A stretch of 64,000 bases of DNA from positions 26,633-90,632 of the forward strand of contig JAJDXK010000009.1 in NCBI GenBank assembly GCA_022823305.1. The letters are read 5' to 3'. Numbering within the stretch: position 1 is the stretch's first letter; each line of letters opens with the position of its first letter. Position numbers and translations under genes: made by a program. This DNA comes from Alphaproteobacteria bacterium (GTDB lineage Bacteria > Pseudomonadota > Alphaproteobacteria > UBA828). The notes below the pieces were generated by a model. That model saw only the letters and a program-made list of their open reading frames with translations. It had not been told where the DNA came from and ran no database searches. Below, in pieces: positions 7,479 through 16,647 of this stretch.

Positions 7479-9653
7479 TCAGGCCAGCTTGGGGAAGGTC
7501 TCGTGACCCCAGACCTGGCGCTCGCGTATCCACGGGCGCGGGTATTGCGGGTCGTCCGACTCGAACTCGCGGGCCAGACGATGGCCGTCGAAGATTGCGT
7601 TGGCGACGACGCGCGGCGCGTGGCAGTCGCCGATGCGGTAGACCGACTGGATGCCCTGCCCGGCCCACTCCGCCTGGCGCGCCTTCACCTCCCGGAACAC
7701 CCCGTCGTTGCTCAGCCGGGCCGTGCACAACACCACGCTGTCGCATTCGAGCTCGGTCGTCTCGGTGCCGGCGCGGCGCGAGTACTCGCCCTTCTTCGGC
7801 GTGAGCGTGCGCACGTAGCCGTCGCGATAGAGGTAGAAGATGCTGAGCTTGACGGCGTTGCCGATCTCCACCCTTTCCGCGTAGTGGAGCGTGTGCTGCT
7901 TGATGTCCTTCTCGTGCATCATGCGGCGGATATCGTGGATCTCCTCGGTATAGACGCAGTAGGGCGCCACGTTGTCGAGGCTGGTGACGATGGTCACGTC
8001 CTTGCCCTGGTCGGCCAGCAGCTCCGCCATGCTGACGCCGGTGAAGTAGCCCTCGTAGTCGAGCACCACCACGCGCTCGCCGGTCTCCTTGCCGGCCATG
8101 ATCTGCTCGGGCGTGCAGATCTCGGGCAGCGCGGCATCGGCGCCCTCCAGCGGGGCCTGGGTGACGCCGCCGAGGCCGTCGGTCGACCAGCGCGCGCCGG
8201 TGGCAAAGACCACCTTGTCGGCGCCGTATTCCAGAACGGCGTCGGCGCTCATCTCGCCGACCCCGGTGTGGACCTCGACGTTGCGCAGCTTGTCGAGCTG
8301 ACCCTGCCGGTAGCTGGTGACGCGGCCCCACTCGGAGAGGTGGGGGTAGCGCATGATGTCGCGCATGCAGCCGCCGATCTCGTCCGCCGCCTCGCGCAGG
8401 TGCACGTCGTAGCCGCGCTCGCCGAGCACGCGGGCGCACTCCATGCCGGCCGGGCCTGCGCCGACCACGAGCACAGAGCAGGGGTCAGGTGCGGGCTCGA
8501 ACTTCTCCGGGTGCCAGCCGCGCCGGTACTCCTCCATCGAGGTCGCGTTCTGCGTGCAGATCAGCGGCGTCGTCTGCCACCACTTGGAGAGGCACATGTT
8601 GCAGCCGATGCACTCGCGGATGTCGTCGGTGCGCCCTTCCTCGATCTTCTTCGGCAGGAAGGGGTCGGCGATGGAGGGGCGCGCCGCGCCGATCAGGTCG
8701 GCCTGGCCCGACTTGACGATCTGCACCATCTCGTCGGGGCTGGTGACGCGGCCGGCGCTCACCACGGGCACGCTGCATGCCTTCTTGGCCTCCCTGATCC
8801 AGGGCGCCATGTAGTTCGACGAGGTCGAGCGCGAGGGCGCGATTTCCAGGCCGAGCTCGGAGTAGCGGCCGACCTTCATGTCCCACACGTCGCAGAGGCC
8901 CTCCCGGTCGTGCAGCTCGATGAGGCGGATGCCCTCCTCCCACACCTCGAGGCCGTCCGGCCCGTCCATGGTGTCGACCGAGTAGCGGTATCCCACGGCG
9001 CAGTCGTTGCCGATGGCCTTCTTGGTCGCCTCCGAGACCTCGAGCGCGAAGCGGGCGCGGTTCTCCAGCGAGCCGCCGTACTTGTCCGTCCTCTTGTTGT
9101 AGTAGGGCTGCAGGAACTGGTTCATGATCATCGAGTCCGAGAGCAGGTTCTCGACGATGTCGAAGCCGGCGTCGCGCGCGCGGATCGCGGCGTCGACGTG
9201 CATCTGGATCACGGCCTTGATGTCGTCCTCGTCCATCTCGGCGGTGCTCGCGAGCGGGATCGCCTCCGACGGCGCCTGGGTGGGGACGCGGCTCACCGCT
9301 CGGGATTCGCCGGCCTGCGAATGCAGGCCCGCGTAGTAGAGCTCGACGCCCGCCAGCGCGCCGTGCGCGTGGATGCTGTCAGTCACGTGGCGCAGGCTGA
9401 TGACGTCGCCCTCGTCCCACAGGCGCGCGGACCAGTGCGGCGCATCGTCCGATTCCGGGTGGATCGCGGTGTACTCGATGCACACCGTGCCCCAGCCGCC
9501 CTCGGCCTTCATGGCGCGGAACGCCGCCTGGGTGCCGGGGCGTTCGGAGCCCGCGCTGTTGCAATGCGGTGTCTGCCAGAACCTGTTCTTGGTCGTCTTG
9601 GGGCCGACCTTGACCGGCTCGAACAGGATGTCGTGCTCCGGATTGCGCGGCAT
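7479..9653 (-). CDS. Trimethylamine dehydrogenase-like flavoprotein (copy 2), altered active site
   Basis: A 724-residue protein, full TMADH length and similar along its whole length: FMN barrel, 4Fe-4S cysteines 348, 351, 354 and 366, then an ADP/NAD half with GAGPAGMECA. The flavin-linking cysteine (Cys31, TPHC), the Tyr60 equivalent (Tyr61) and the Trp355 equivalent (Trp358) are present. However, the segment that in TMADH holds Tyr169 and His172 reads ENLLSDS here, and the Trp264/Asp267 segment reads RYSELGLE, so those catalytic residues are absent. Surrounding blocks (ARDAGFDIV before, PYYNKRTDKYGG after) align without gaps, so this is not a misalignment. It probably acts on a different substrate or by a different proton-transfer route. 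First gene of the minus operon. Confidence 0.88.
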   Translation of the reverse strand: MPRNPEHDILFEPVKVGPKTTKNRFWQTPHCNSAGSERPGTQAAFRAMKAEGGWGTVCIEYTAIHPESDDAPHWSARLWDEGDVISLRHVTDSIHAHGALAGVELYYAGLHSQAGESRAVSRVPTQAPSEAIPLASTAEMDEDDIKAVIQMHVDAAIRARDAGFDIVENLLSDSMIMNQFLQPYYNKRTDKYGGSLENRARFALEVSEATKKAIGNDCAVGYRYSVDTMDGPDGLEVWEEGIRLIELHDREGLCDVWDMKVGRYSELGLEIAPSRSTSSNYMAPWIREAKKACSVPVVSAGRVTSPDEMVQIVKSGQADLIGAARPSIADPFLPKKIEEGRTDDIRECIGCNMCLSKWWQTTPLICTQNATSMEEYRRGWHPEKFEPAPDPCSVLVVGAGPAGMECARVLGERGYDVHLREAADEIGGCMRDIMRYPHLSEWGRVTSYRQGQLDKLRNVEVHTGVGEMSADAVLEYGADKVVFATGARWSTDGLGGVTQAPLEGADAALPEICTPEQIMAGKETGERVVVLDYEGYFTGVSMAELLADQGKDVTIVTSLDNVAPYCVYTEEIHDIRRMMHEKDIKQHTLHYAERVEIGNAVKLSIFYLYRDGYVRTLTPKKGEYSRRAGTETTELECDSVVLCTARLSNDGVFREVKARQAEWAGQGIQSVYRIGDCHAPRVVANAIFDGHRLAREFESDDPQYPRPWIRERQVWGHETFPKLA

Positions 9654-9855
9654 TACTTCATCTCCCCGCTCACATCATTTGAGGCGAGCCACGCCTCTCT
9701 CGTTTCAACCGTTCGACATTCTCACGCAAACGCCCGTGCGATGGAAGACGCATCGGCGCCGCCGGCCGATGCCAGGGCGTTCGCCCGCGCCCTTGCCCCG
9801 CGGCGTCCTGCGGTTGCACTCTGGGCGCGAGGGACGCGACGGAGAGGACGGTGCC

Positions 9856-11376
9856 ATGGCAGACGCTGATTACGACGCGATCATCGTGGGTGCGGGCCAC
9901 AACGGTCTAGTCGCCGCCTTCTACCTCGCGCGCGCCGGGCGCAAGGTGCTGCTCTGCGAGCGCCGACCCTTCGTCGGCGGCGCCTGCGCCACCGAGGAGT
10001 TCTTCGACGGCTACCGCATCTCGACCTGCTCCTACGTCATGTGGAAGCTGGAGCAGAAGGTGCGCGACGACATGGGGCTCGACGCGCGCGGGCTCACCAT
10101 GCACCTGATCGATCCGCCCGTGTTCTTCCCCTACGAGGACGGCTCGCACGCGTTCCTGCACTACGAGATGGAGCCCACGCTCGAATCCATCGCCCGGCTG
10201 AATGCGCGCGATGCCGAGCGCTTTTCCGACTGGGTGGACCTCTGGGGCCGGGCGACCGGGCTGGTGCAGCCCTACATGCTGGAGGACCCGCCCACGCTCA
10301 CCGACATCTGGGAGCGCGCCAGGGCGCAGGGCGACGAGGCCGTGCTGGAGCGCTTCCTGACCGGCTCGCTGATCGATCTCGCGGCCGACTACTTCGAGGA
10401 CGAGCGCGTGCGCGCGATGATGCTCTACGTGCAGGACATGGCCGACCCCTACGCGCCCGGCAGCGCCTGGGCCGAGACCTTCTTCCAGTTCGGCGCCGCC
10501 GGCGGGCACGGCTTCTATGTGGTCGAGGGCGGCATGGGCTCGATCACGCAGTACATGGCCGAGGCGGTCGAGGAGCAGGGCGGCGAGATCCGCTGCGACG
10601 CCCCGGTCGCGCAGGTGCTGGTGGAGAAGGGCACCGCCACCGGCATCCGCCTCGCCTCGGGCGAGGAGATCCGCGCGCACCTGGTGCTGTCCAACGCCGA
10701 TCCCAAGCGCACCTACCGCACTCTCTTCGCGCCCGATGACCTGCCGGGAGACCTAGCCAAGCGCGTCGAGCGGCTCAAGACCGACACCGGCTACTTCAAG
10801 TTTCATTGCGTGATGGACGAGCCGCCGGACGTTTCCGGCTATCTCGACGGCTATGACGGCCCGCCCGTCTCCTACATCCTGATCGCGCCGAGCCTGGACC
10901 ACTATGCCCGCGCAGGCGCCGAGATGCGTGCCGGTGAGCCCTGCAGCGAGCCGATCTGTCACCTGCAGGTGCCCACCTTCTACGACAAGACCTTGACCGA
11001 GAAGGACGGCCACATCTGCTCGATCTGGGGCCTCTACGCGCCGCCGCGGCTGGCGCGGGGGACCTGGGACGAGCGGCGTGAGGAGGTGGGCGAGGGCGTG
11101 ATCGACTGGGTGACCCGCTTCGTCCCCAACTTCCGCTCCGCCATCCGCGAATGGATGTTCATGAGCCCGTGGGACATCGAGCAGCGCACCGGGATCACCG
11201 ACGGGGCGATCCGCCACCTCGACGTGGTGCCGAGCCAGTTCCTCGGCGGCCGGCCCGGCTACGACACCGAGATCCGCAACTTCTACCTCTGCGGCGGCGG
11301 CACGCATCCCGCGGGCGAGGTCACCGGCGCGCCCGGCCACAACGCCGCCCACCACATCCTGCGCTCCAACGCCTGA
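9856..11376 (+). CDS. FAD-dependent oxidoreductase, phytoene desaturase/PYROXD2-like
   Basis: A 506-residue flavoprotein with an N-terminal dinucleotide-binding motif (IIVGAGHNGLVAA) followed by the acidic strand end (CERR) and a GGACATEE motif. The C-terminal flavin-binding stretch is GGGTHPAGEVTGAPGHNAA. This layout is that of the phytoene-desaturase/PYROXD2 amine-oxidase superfamily. The ATG at 9856 has GGAGAGG in front and begins exactly at the conserved N-terminus. No carotenoid genes are nearby. Its place next to amine-demethylating enzymes suggests oxidation of a small amine or related compound. It diverges from the TMADH-like operon across a 202-base gap that must hold both promoters. 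Confidence 0.85.
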   Translation: MADADYDAIIVGAGHNGLVAAFYLARAGRKVLLCERRPFVGGACATEEFFDGYRISTCSYVMWKLEQKVRDDMGLDARGLTMHLIDPPVFFPYEDGSHAFLHYEMEPTLESIARLNARDAERFSDWVDLWGRATGLVQPYMLEDPPTLTDIWERARAQGDEAVLERFLTGSLIDLAADYFEDERVRAMMLYVQDMADPYAPGSAWAETFFQFGAAGGHGFYVVEGGMGSITQYMAEAVEEQGGEIRCDAPVAQVLVEKGTATGIRLASGEEIRAHLVLSNADPKRTYRTLFAPDDLPGDLAKRVERLKTDTGYFKFHCVMDEPPDVSGYLDGYDGPPVSYILIAPSLDHYARAGAEMRAGEPCSEPICHLQVPTFYDKTLTEKDGHICSIWGLYAPPRLARGTWDERREEVGEGVIDWVTRFVPNFRSAIREWMFMSPWDIEQRTGITDGAIRHLDVVPSQFLGGRPGYDTEIRNFYLCGGGTHPAGEVTGAPGHNAAHHILRSNA

Positions 11377-11452
11377 AGCCTCTGCCCCGCCTCGTGAACC
11401 CGCCGCGCCGCTGATACACTCGCGCCCGCCGGGCACGGAGGGGCTTCACGCG

Positions 11453-13900
11453 ATGGACCAGGCGTTTCCCGACCAGGCGCGCGTCGTCGTCATCGGCGGC
11501 GGGGCGATCGGCTGCGCGACCGCCTACCACCTGGCGAAGCACGGCGCCGAGGACGTCGTTCTGGTCGAGAAGGCCAAGCTCACCTCCGGCTCGACCTGGC
11601 ACGCGGCAGGCGCCTTCGCGCAGTTCCGCACCGACCCCAACGCCGGCAGGCTCATGGCCTACGGCGCCGACCTCTACGCCTCGCTCGAGGCCGAGACCGG
11701 CCAGGCCACGGGCTGGCGCCAGACCGGCGGCATGCGCGTCGCGTCCAACCGCGACCGCCGCCGCGAGTACGAACGGGCGATCACGACGGCCCGCTCCTTC
11801 GGCGTCGAAATGGAGCTGATATCGGCGCAGGAGGCGCAGGCGCTCTTTCCCTTCATGACCATCGACCGCGTGGACTGCGCGCTCTACATCCCGTCCGACG
11901 GTGCGCTCAGCCCGTCGGACACGTGCATGGCACTGGCCAGGGGGGCGCGCCAGTACGGCGCCCGGCTCTTCGAGGACACCGCTGTCACGGGCTTCGAGAT
12001 CGAGCGCGGACGCGTCGCCGCAGTCAACACCGAGCGCGGCACCATCCGCTGTGAGGTCGCGGTGATCTGCTGCGGCATCTGGTCGCGCGAGATCGGGCGG
12101 CTCGCGGGCGTGAATGTCCCGATCCAGCCCTCGCACCACTGCTATTTCATCACCGAGCCGATCGAGGGCGTGAGCCGCGACATCCCGACCACGCGGGACC
12201 CCGACCTCTGGCACTACATCCGCGAGGAGGTGGGCGGCCTGCTCGTCGGCCAGTACGACCCCGATCCCATCCCCTTCGTCGAGCCCATCCCCGCGGACCA
12301 TGAGTTCAAGCTCATGCCGGAGAACCTCGACCACTTCATGCCCAGGCTCGAGGGGTTGCTCGACTGGATACCGGTGCTCAAGACCGTCGGCATCAAGTCC
12401 TGGTTCAACGGCCTGGAGTCCTTCACCGAGGACCAGAACCCGGTGATGGGGGAGGCGCCGGAGGTGCAGGGCGTCTTCGTCAGCGCCGGCTTCAACGCCT
12501 ACGGGCTTACCGGCTGCGGCGGCGCCGGCATGGCGCTCGGCGAGTGGATCCTGAACGGCGAGCCGCCCTACGACATCTGGAGCTTCGACATTCGCCGCTT
12601 CGGCGGCTACCACCGCGCCGACAGCCAGGTGCTGGCGCGCTCGCTGGAGGGCCAGGGCCACCACTACACCATCGTCTGGCCGCGCGAGGAGATGAAGGCC
12701 GGCCGACCGCTCCGGCGCAGCGCGATCTACGACCGCCTGGCGGAGAGGCGCGCCTGCTTCGGCGCCAAGTTCGGCTGGGAGCGGCCCAACTGGTTCGCGC
12801 CCGAGGAGGTCGAGCCGGTGGAGATCGAGAGCTTCGGGCGCCCCAACTGGCACGCCCACGTCGCCCTGGAGCACGCCGCCTGCCGCGACACCGCGGCGCT
12901 CTTCGACCAGTCGTCCTTCGCCAAGTTCGCGCTGGTCGGGCGCGATGCCGAGGCCTGCCTGCAGCGCATCTGCGCTGGCGACGTCGGCAAGCCGCCGGGG
13001 CGGATCACCTACACGCAGATGCTCAACCGTCACGGCGGCATTGAGTGCGACCTCACCGTCGCGCGGATCGCCAAGGATTCGTTCTACATCGTGACCGGCA
13101 CCGGCTTCGCCACCCACGACTTCGACCACATCGGCCGCAACATCGACCCGGATGCCCATGCCTCGCTGGTGGACATCACCTCGGCCTGCGGGACGCTCGC
13201 CCTGATGGGGCCGCGGTCGCGGGCCATCCTCGCCTCGGTGGCCGAAGGCGACGTGGGCGCGAAGGCCTTTCCCTTCGGCGCGGTGCGGGAGATCTACGTG
13301 GCGGGCGCGCCCGTCCGCGCCATGAGACTCACCTTCGTGGGCGAGCTCGGCTGGGAGCTGCACGTGCCGACCGAATACCTGGTCACGGTCTACGACGCGC
13401 TGAAGGAAGCCGGCGCCGCGCACGGCCTGCGCGACGCGGGCTACCGCGCCATCGACAGCCTGCGGCTGGAGAAGGGCTACCGCGTGTGGGCGGCGGACAT
13501 CGGCCCCGACTTCAACCCGCTGGAGGCGGGCCTCGGCTTCGCGGTCGCCTTCGACAAGCCCACCCCCTTCATTGGCCAGGACGCCGTGCAGAGGCAGCGG
13601 GAGCGGCCGCTTACCCGCCGCCTCGCGACCTTCACCATCGACGACGACCCCGAGGTGCAGCTCTGGGGCCGCGAGACCATCATCCGAGACGGCGAGCGCG
13701 TCGGCTGGCTCGCGTCCGCCGGCTTCGGCCACACCGTCGGCCGCAGCATCGGCATGGGTTACGTACGGAACGCGGACGGCGTGAGCGACGACTACCTGCT
13801 GGGCGGCACGTATACCCTCGAGGTGGCGACCCGCGAGGTGCCGGCCGAGATCCACCTGCGCCCGCTCTACGACCCCGCCGGCGACCGGGTGAAGGCGTGA
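11453..13900 (+). CDS. Dimethylglycine/sarcosine dehydrogenase-like FAD-GcvT fusion protein
   Basis: 815 residues. The N-terminal DAO-type FAD domain has VVVIGGGAIG and SGSTWHAAG, whose His50 corresponds to the histidine that carries covalent FAD in dimethylglycine dehydrogenase. A linker domain follows, then a C-terminal glycine-cleavage-T-like tetrahydrofolate domain (from about 440 to the end, including GELGWELHVPTE and LRLEKGYRVW). The family oxidatively demethylates N-methylated amino acids and passes the one-carbon unit to folate; electrons usually go to an electron-transfer flavoprotein. It starts a plus operon with a choline-kinase-like gene 28 bases downstream. The exact N-methyl substrate is not determinable. 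Confidence 0.9.
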   Translation: MDQAFPDQARVVVIGGGAIGCATAYHLAKHGAEDVVLVEKAKLTSGSTWHAAGAFAQFRTDPNAGRLMAYGADLYASLEAETGQATGWRQTGGMRVASNRDRRREYERAITTARSFGVEMELISAQEAQALFPFMTIDRVDCALYIPSDGALSPSDTCMALARGARQYGARLFEDTAVTGFEIERGRVAAVNTERGTIRCEVAVICCGIWSREIGRLAGVNVPIQPSHHCYFITEPIEGVSRDIPTTRDPDLWHYIREEVGGLLVGQYDPDPIPFVEPIPADHEFKLMPENLDHFMPRLEGLLDWIPVLKTVGIKSWFNGLESFTEDQNPVMGEAPEVQGVFVSAGFNAYGLTGCGGAGMALGEWILNGEPPYDIWSFDIRRFGGYHRADSQVLARSLEGQGHHYTIVWPREEMKAGRPLRRSAIYDRLAERRACFGAKFGWERPNWFAPEEVEPVEIESFGRPNWHAHVALEHAACRDTAALFDQSSFAKFALVGRDAEACLQRICAGDVGKPPGRITYTQMLNRHGGIECDLTVARIAKDSFYIVTGTGFATHDFDHIGRNIDPDAHASLVDITSACGTLALMGPRSRAILASVAEGDVGAKAFPFGAVREIYVAGAPVRAMRLTFVGELGWELHVPTEYLVTVYDALKEAGAAHGLRDAGYRAIDSLRLEKGYRVWAADIGPDFNPLEAGLGFAVAFDKPTPFIGQDAVQRQRERPLTRRLATFTIDDDPEVQLWGRETIIRDGERVGWLASAGFGHTVGRSIGMGYVRNADGVSDDYLLGGTYTLEVATREVPAEIHLRPLYDPAGDRVKA

Positions 13901-13928
13901 ACACCATCGGCAACCGGGTGCACGATAC

Positions 13929-14900
13929 ATGAGCGACAAGCCCCTCTCCGATGACGAGGTCTATTCGCTGGTCGGCGGCTCGCGCGGCATGGAGGCGCGC
14001 AGCGGCGCCGCGATCGAGCGCGCCCGCGCACTCCCGATCTGGAACGGTCCGGTGGAGCCCGCGCTGCTGAGCGGGGGCCTCAGCAACATCAACCTGACCG
14101 CGGAGGATGCGGGCCGGCGCTACGTGATCCGCGTCGGCGAGGACGAGCCCTTCTTCGGCGTCTCCCGCGCGCACGAGCTTCAGGCCTTTCGCGCGGCCCA
14201 TGCGGCGGGCGTCGCGCCCGAGGTGATCCATGCCGAGCCCGGCCTGCTGGTGATCCGCTTCATCGAGGGCCGCTCCCTGCTGCCGGCCGACATGCACGAG
14301 CCCCAGCGCCTGCTCAAGGCGGCCCGCCTCTTCCGCCAGCTCCACCGCGAGGCGCACAAACACCTGGAATCGCCGGGCTTCATGTTCTGGCCCTTCCAGC
14401 ACCACCGCTGGTACATCCGGCTGCTGCACGAGCGTTCCGACCGGCTCCACGAGCGCTGGCGCGCCATGCTGCCGGCGCTCGCGGCGGCGAACGAGGCGCT
14501 GGAGCGCGCCATCGGCCCGGCCACCGTCGTCTTCGGCCACAACGACCTCAACCCGCAGAACATCATGGACGATGGCGAGCGGCTCTGGTTCGTGGACTGG
14601 GAGTTCGGCGGCTTCGTGGCGGACCTCTTCGACCTCGGCGTGCTGGCCATGAACATCGAGATCAGACCGGACGAGATCGACCCCTATCTCGAGGCCTACT
14701 TCGAGGCGCCGGCCACGGACGAACTGCGCTACCGCTTCGCCGCCGCGACCGTCACCGCCGCGCTGCGCGAGACCACCTGGAGCTTCGTCTCCGAGGTGAT
14801 GGACAAGCCGATCGACTTCGACTTCCGCATCTACTCCACCATGAACGCGGAGCGCTACGAGCGCATGTACGCGGAGTTCCGCAACACCTACGGCACCTGA
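13929..14900 (+). CDS. Choline/ethanolamine kinase-family phosphotransferase
   Basis: 323 residues with an aminoglycoside-phosphotransferase/choline-kinase fold. The catalytic (Brenner-type) motif is FGHNDLNPQNI around residue 200, followed by the metal-binding FVDWEFGG. The N-terminal half carries the nucleotide loop (GGLSNINLTAED). It lies in the operon between the dimethylglycine-dehydrogenase-like gene and the iminopeptidase-like gene. The family includes choline, ethanolamine and thiamine kinases. The amine-catabolism neighbours favour a quaternary or methylated amino-alcohol substrate, but this is inference. Confidence 0.85.
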   Translation: MSDKPLSDDEVYSLVGGSRGMEARSGAAIERARALPIWNGPVEPALLSGGLSNINLTAEDAGRRYVIRVGEDEPFFGVSRAHELQAFRAAHAAGVAPEVIHAEPGLLVIRFIEGRSLLPADMHEPQRLLKAARLFRQLHREAHKHLESPGFMFWPFQHHRWYIRLLHERSDRLHERWRAMLPALAAANEALERAIGPATVVFGHNDLNPQNIMDDGERLWFVDWEFGGFVADLFDLGVLAMNIEIRPDEIDPYLEAYFEAPATDELRYRFAAATVTAALRETTWSFVSEVMDKPIDFDFRIYSTMNAERYERMYAEFRNTYGT

Positions 14901-14920
14901 GGCCAGCGGGGGAGCGAGCG

Positions 14921-15808
14921 ATGAGCGAAGAGAGAGCGCCCGACGAGACCTGCCGCGTCGCCGTGGAAGGCGGCGAGGTGGCGGTCTACAGCTTCGGCAC
15001 CGGCGAGCGGGTCCTGCTCGTGCTCCACGGCGGCCCCGGCCTTCCCTGCGACTACGTGCGCGACAGCCATTCGGTCTTGGCGGATCACGGCTGGCGCGTG
15101 GTGGCCTACGACCAGCTCGGCTGCGGCCGGTCCGACAAGCCGGCCGACACCTCGCTCTTCGACGTGGCCCGCTACGTGGATGAGGTCGAGGCGGTGCGCG
15201 CCGCTTTAGGTCTGGGCCGGGTGCACCTCCTCGGGCAGTCCTGGGGGACCTGGCTGGGGACCGACTACTGCCTGAAGTACCAGGAGAACGTCGCCTCCTA
15301 CGTGATCGCGAACGGCTCGGGCTGCGTGCCGCACACGGTGGCGGAGATGCGCCGCCTGCGCGCCGCGCTCGGGCCCGAGACGGTCGCCATGATGCAGCGC
15401 CACGAGGCGCAGGGGACCACCGATCACCCCGCCTACGAAGCCGCCATCACCATCCTCTACCGCCGCCACCTGTGCCGGTGCGACGACTGGCCGGCGCCGC
15501 TGCAACGCTCGCTCGACGGCATCAACATGGATGTCTACGGCACCATGTGGGGGCCCAACGAGTTCTGCTGCGTCGGCACGCTCAAGGACTGGGACCGGCT
15601 GGAGGAGATGCGGCGCATCACCGTGCCCTGCCTGATCGTGAGCGGCCTCCACGACGAGCTGACGCCGGAAGGGGCCATGCTGATGCAGGAGATGCTGCCC
15701 AACGCGGAGAGCGTCGTCTTCCCCAACAGCTCCCACACGCCCTTCTTCGAGGAGCCCGAGGCCTACTTCGCGGCGCTGCGCGACTTCCTCGACCGCCAGC
15801 CCGGCTGA
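14921..15808 (+). CDS. Proline-iminopeptidase-like alpha/beta hydrolase (peptidase family S33)
   Basis: 295 residues. The oxyanion-hole HGGPG motif of proline iminopeptidases is near residue 34 and the nucleophile elbow is GQSWG with the catalytic serine. The acid is probably in HDELTPEG, and the histidine is in NSSHTPFFEEPE near the C-terminus. The family cleaves N-terminal proline from peptides, but relatives hydrolyse amino-acid amides and other amides. It follows the choline-kinase-like gene by 20 bases with GGGGGAGCGAG in front, so it is the last gene of this plus operon. It ends only 13 bases from the convergent SDR gene. Confidence 0.87.
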   Translation: MSEERAPDETCRVAVEGGEVAVYSFGTGERVLLVLHGGPGLPCDYVRDSHSVLADHGWRVVAYDQLGCGRSDKPADTSLFDVARYVDEVEAVRAALGLGRVHLLGQSWGTWLGTDYCLKYQENVASYVIANGSGCVPHTVAEMRRLRAALGPETVAMMQRHEAQGTTDHPAYEAAITILYRRHLCRCDDWPAPLQRSLDGINMDVYGTMWGPNEFCCVGTLKDWDRLEEMRRITVPCLIVSGLHDELTPEGAMLMQEMLPNAESVVFPNSSHTPFFEEPEAYFAALRDFLDRQPG

Positions 15809-15821
15809 CCGATCCCGTGCC

Positions 15822-16607
15822 TCAGTGCACGCTCAGGCCGGCGCAGACGTTGATCGCCTGGCCGGTCACGTAGCGCCCGGGCTCGCCCGCGAGGTAGACC
15901 GCCATCTCGGCGATGGCGGTGGGCGGGATGATGGCGCTCAGCATGTTGGTGCGCATGCTCTCGTCGAAGACCTTCGCGTAGGGCTCGTCGAGATCGCGCG
16001 CCATGTCCTCGTGCAGCTCCACCGCCATCTTGGTGTCGATCCAGCCGGGGCAGATGGCGTTGACCCGGATGTTGTGTTCGCCCACCTCGGCGGCGAGGCA
16101 GCGCACGAAGCCCACCAGGCCGTGCTTGGTGGCGTTGTAGGCGGTCCACTCCGCGTCCGCGGTCTTGGCGTTGGTCGACGCATTGAAGAGCTGCACGCCG
16201 CCCGCGCCCTGCTCTATCATCGTCGGCAGCGTGTGCTTGGAGATCAGGAAGGGCGCCTTCAGGTTGACCCCCATGATCCAGTCCCACATGGACTCGTCCA
16301 TGTCGACGACCTTCTTGTAGTCGGCGACGCCTGCGTTGTTCACCACCACGTCGATGCCGCCGAGCCTCTCGATGGCGGTCCTGCACATCGCCTCGATCGC
16401 CGCAGCCTCGGTCAGGTCGGCCGGCGCGGAGAAGGCCTTGCCGCCGGCGGCGGCGATCGCCTCCAGCGTCTCCGCCGCCCGCTCCTCGCTTCGCGCATGG
16501 ACCGCCACGGTGGCGCCCTCCGCCGCGTAGGCCTCGGCGATCGCGCGGCCGATGCCGCTTGCCGCGCCCGTGACCAGCGTTCTCTTGCCCTCCAGACCCA
16601 CTCTCAT
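15822..16607 (-). CDS. Short-chain dehydrogenase/reductase (SDR)
   Basis: 261 residues, classical SDR. The cofactor motif is TGAASGIG near residue 16, NNAG follows near residue 90, and the catalytic Tyr-x-x-x-Lys is in YNATKHG. The C-terminal region has the usual AGEPGRYVTGQ segment. An arginine after the first strand region (HARSEE) hints at NADP(H), but cofactor choice is uncertain. It is the last gene of the Liv-type ABC operon, 40 bases after livF on the same strand, so it probably acts on the imported compound or a product of it. Confidence 0.9.
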   Translation of the reverse strand: MRVGLEGKRTLVTGAASGIGRAIAEAYAAEGATVAVHARSEERAAETLEAIAAAGGKAFSAPADLTEAAAIEAMCRTAIERLGGIDVVVNNAGVADYKKVVDMDESMWDWIMGVNLKAPFLISKHTLPTMIEQGAGGVQLFNASTNAKTADAEWTAYNATKHGLVGFVRCLAAEVGEHNIRVNAICPGWIDTKMAVELHEDMARDLDEPYAKVFDESMRTNMLSAIIPPTAIAEMAVYLAGEPGRYVTGQAINVCAGLSVH

Positions 16608-16647
16608 GGCTCTCTCCCCGAAGCTGTCGGCGTCGTGACCCCGTAGT

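Noticed and set aside
7503..9869. 788-codon plus-strand frame opposite TMADH-like copy 2
   Set aside because: Same kind of high-GC antisense shadow.
11321..13939. 872-codon minus-strand frame opposite the dimethylglycine-dehydrogenase-like gene
   Set aside because: No domain recognisable and fully antisense to a gene with clear FAD and GcvT domains.
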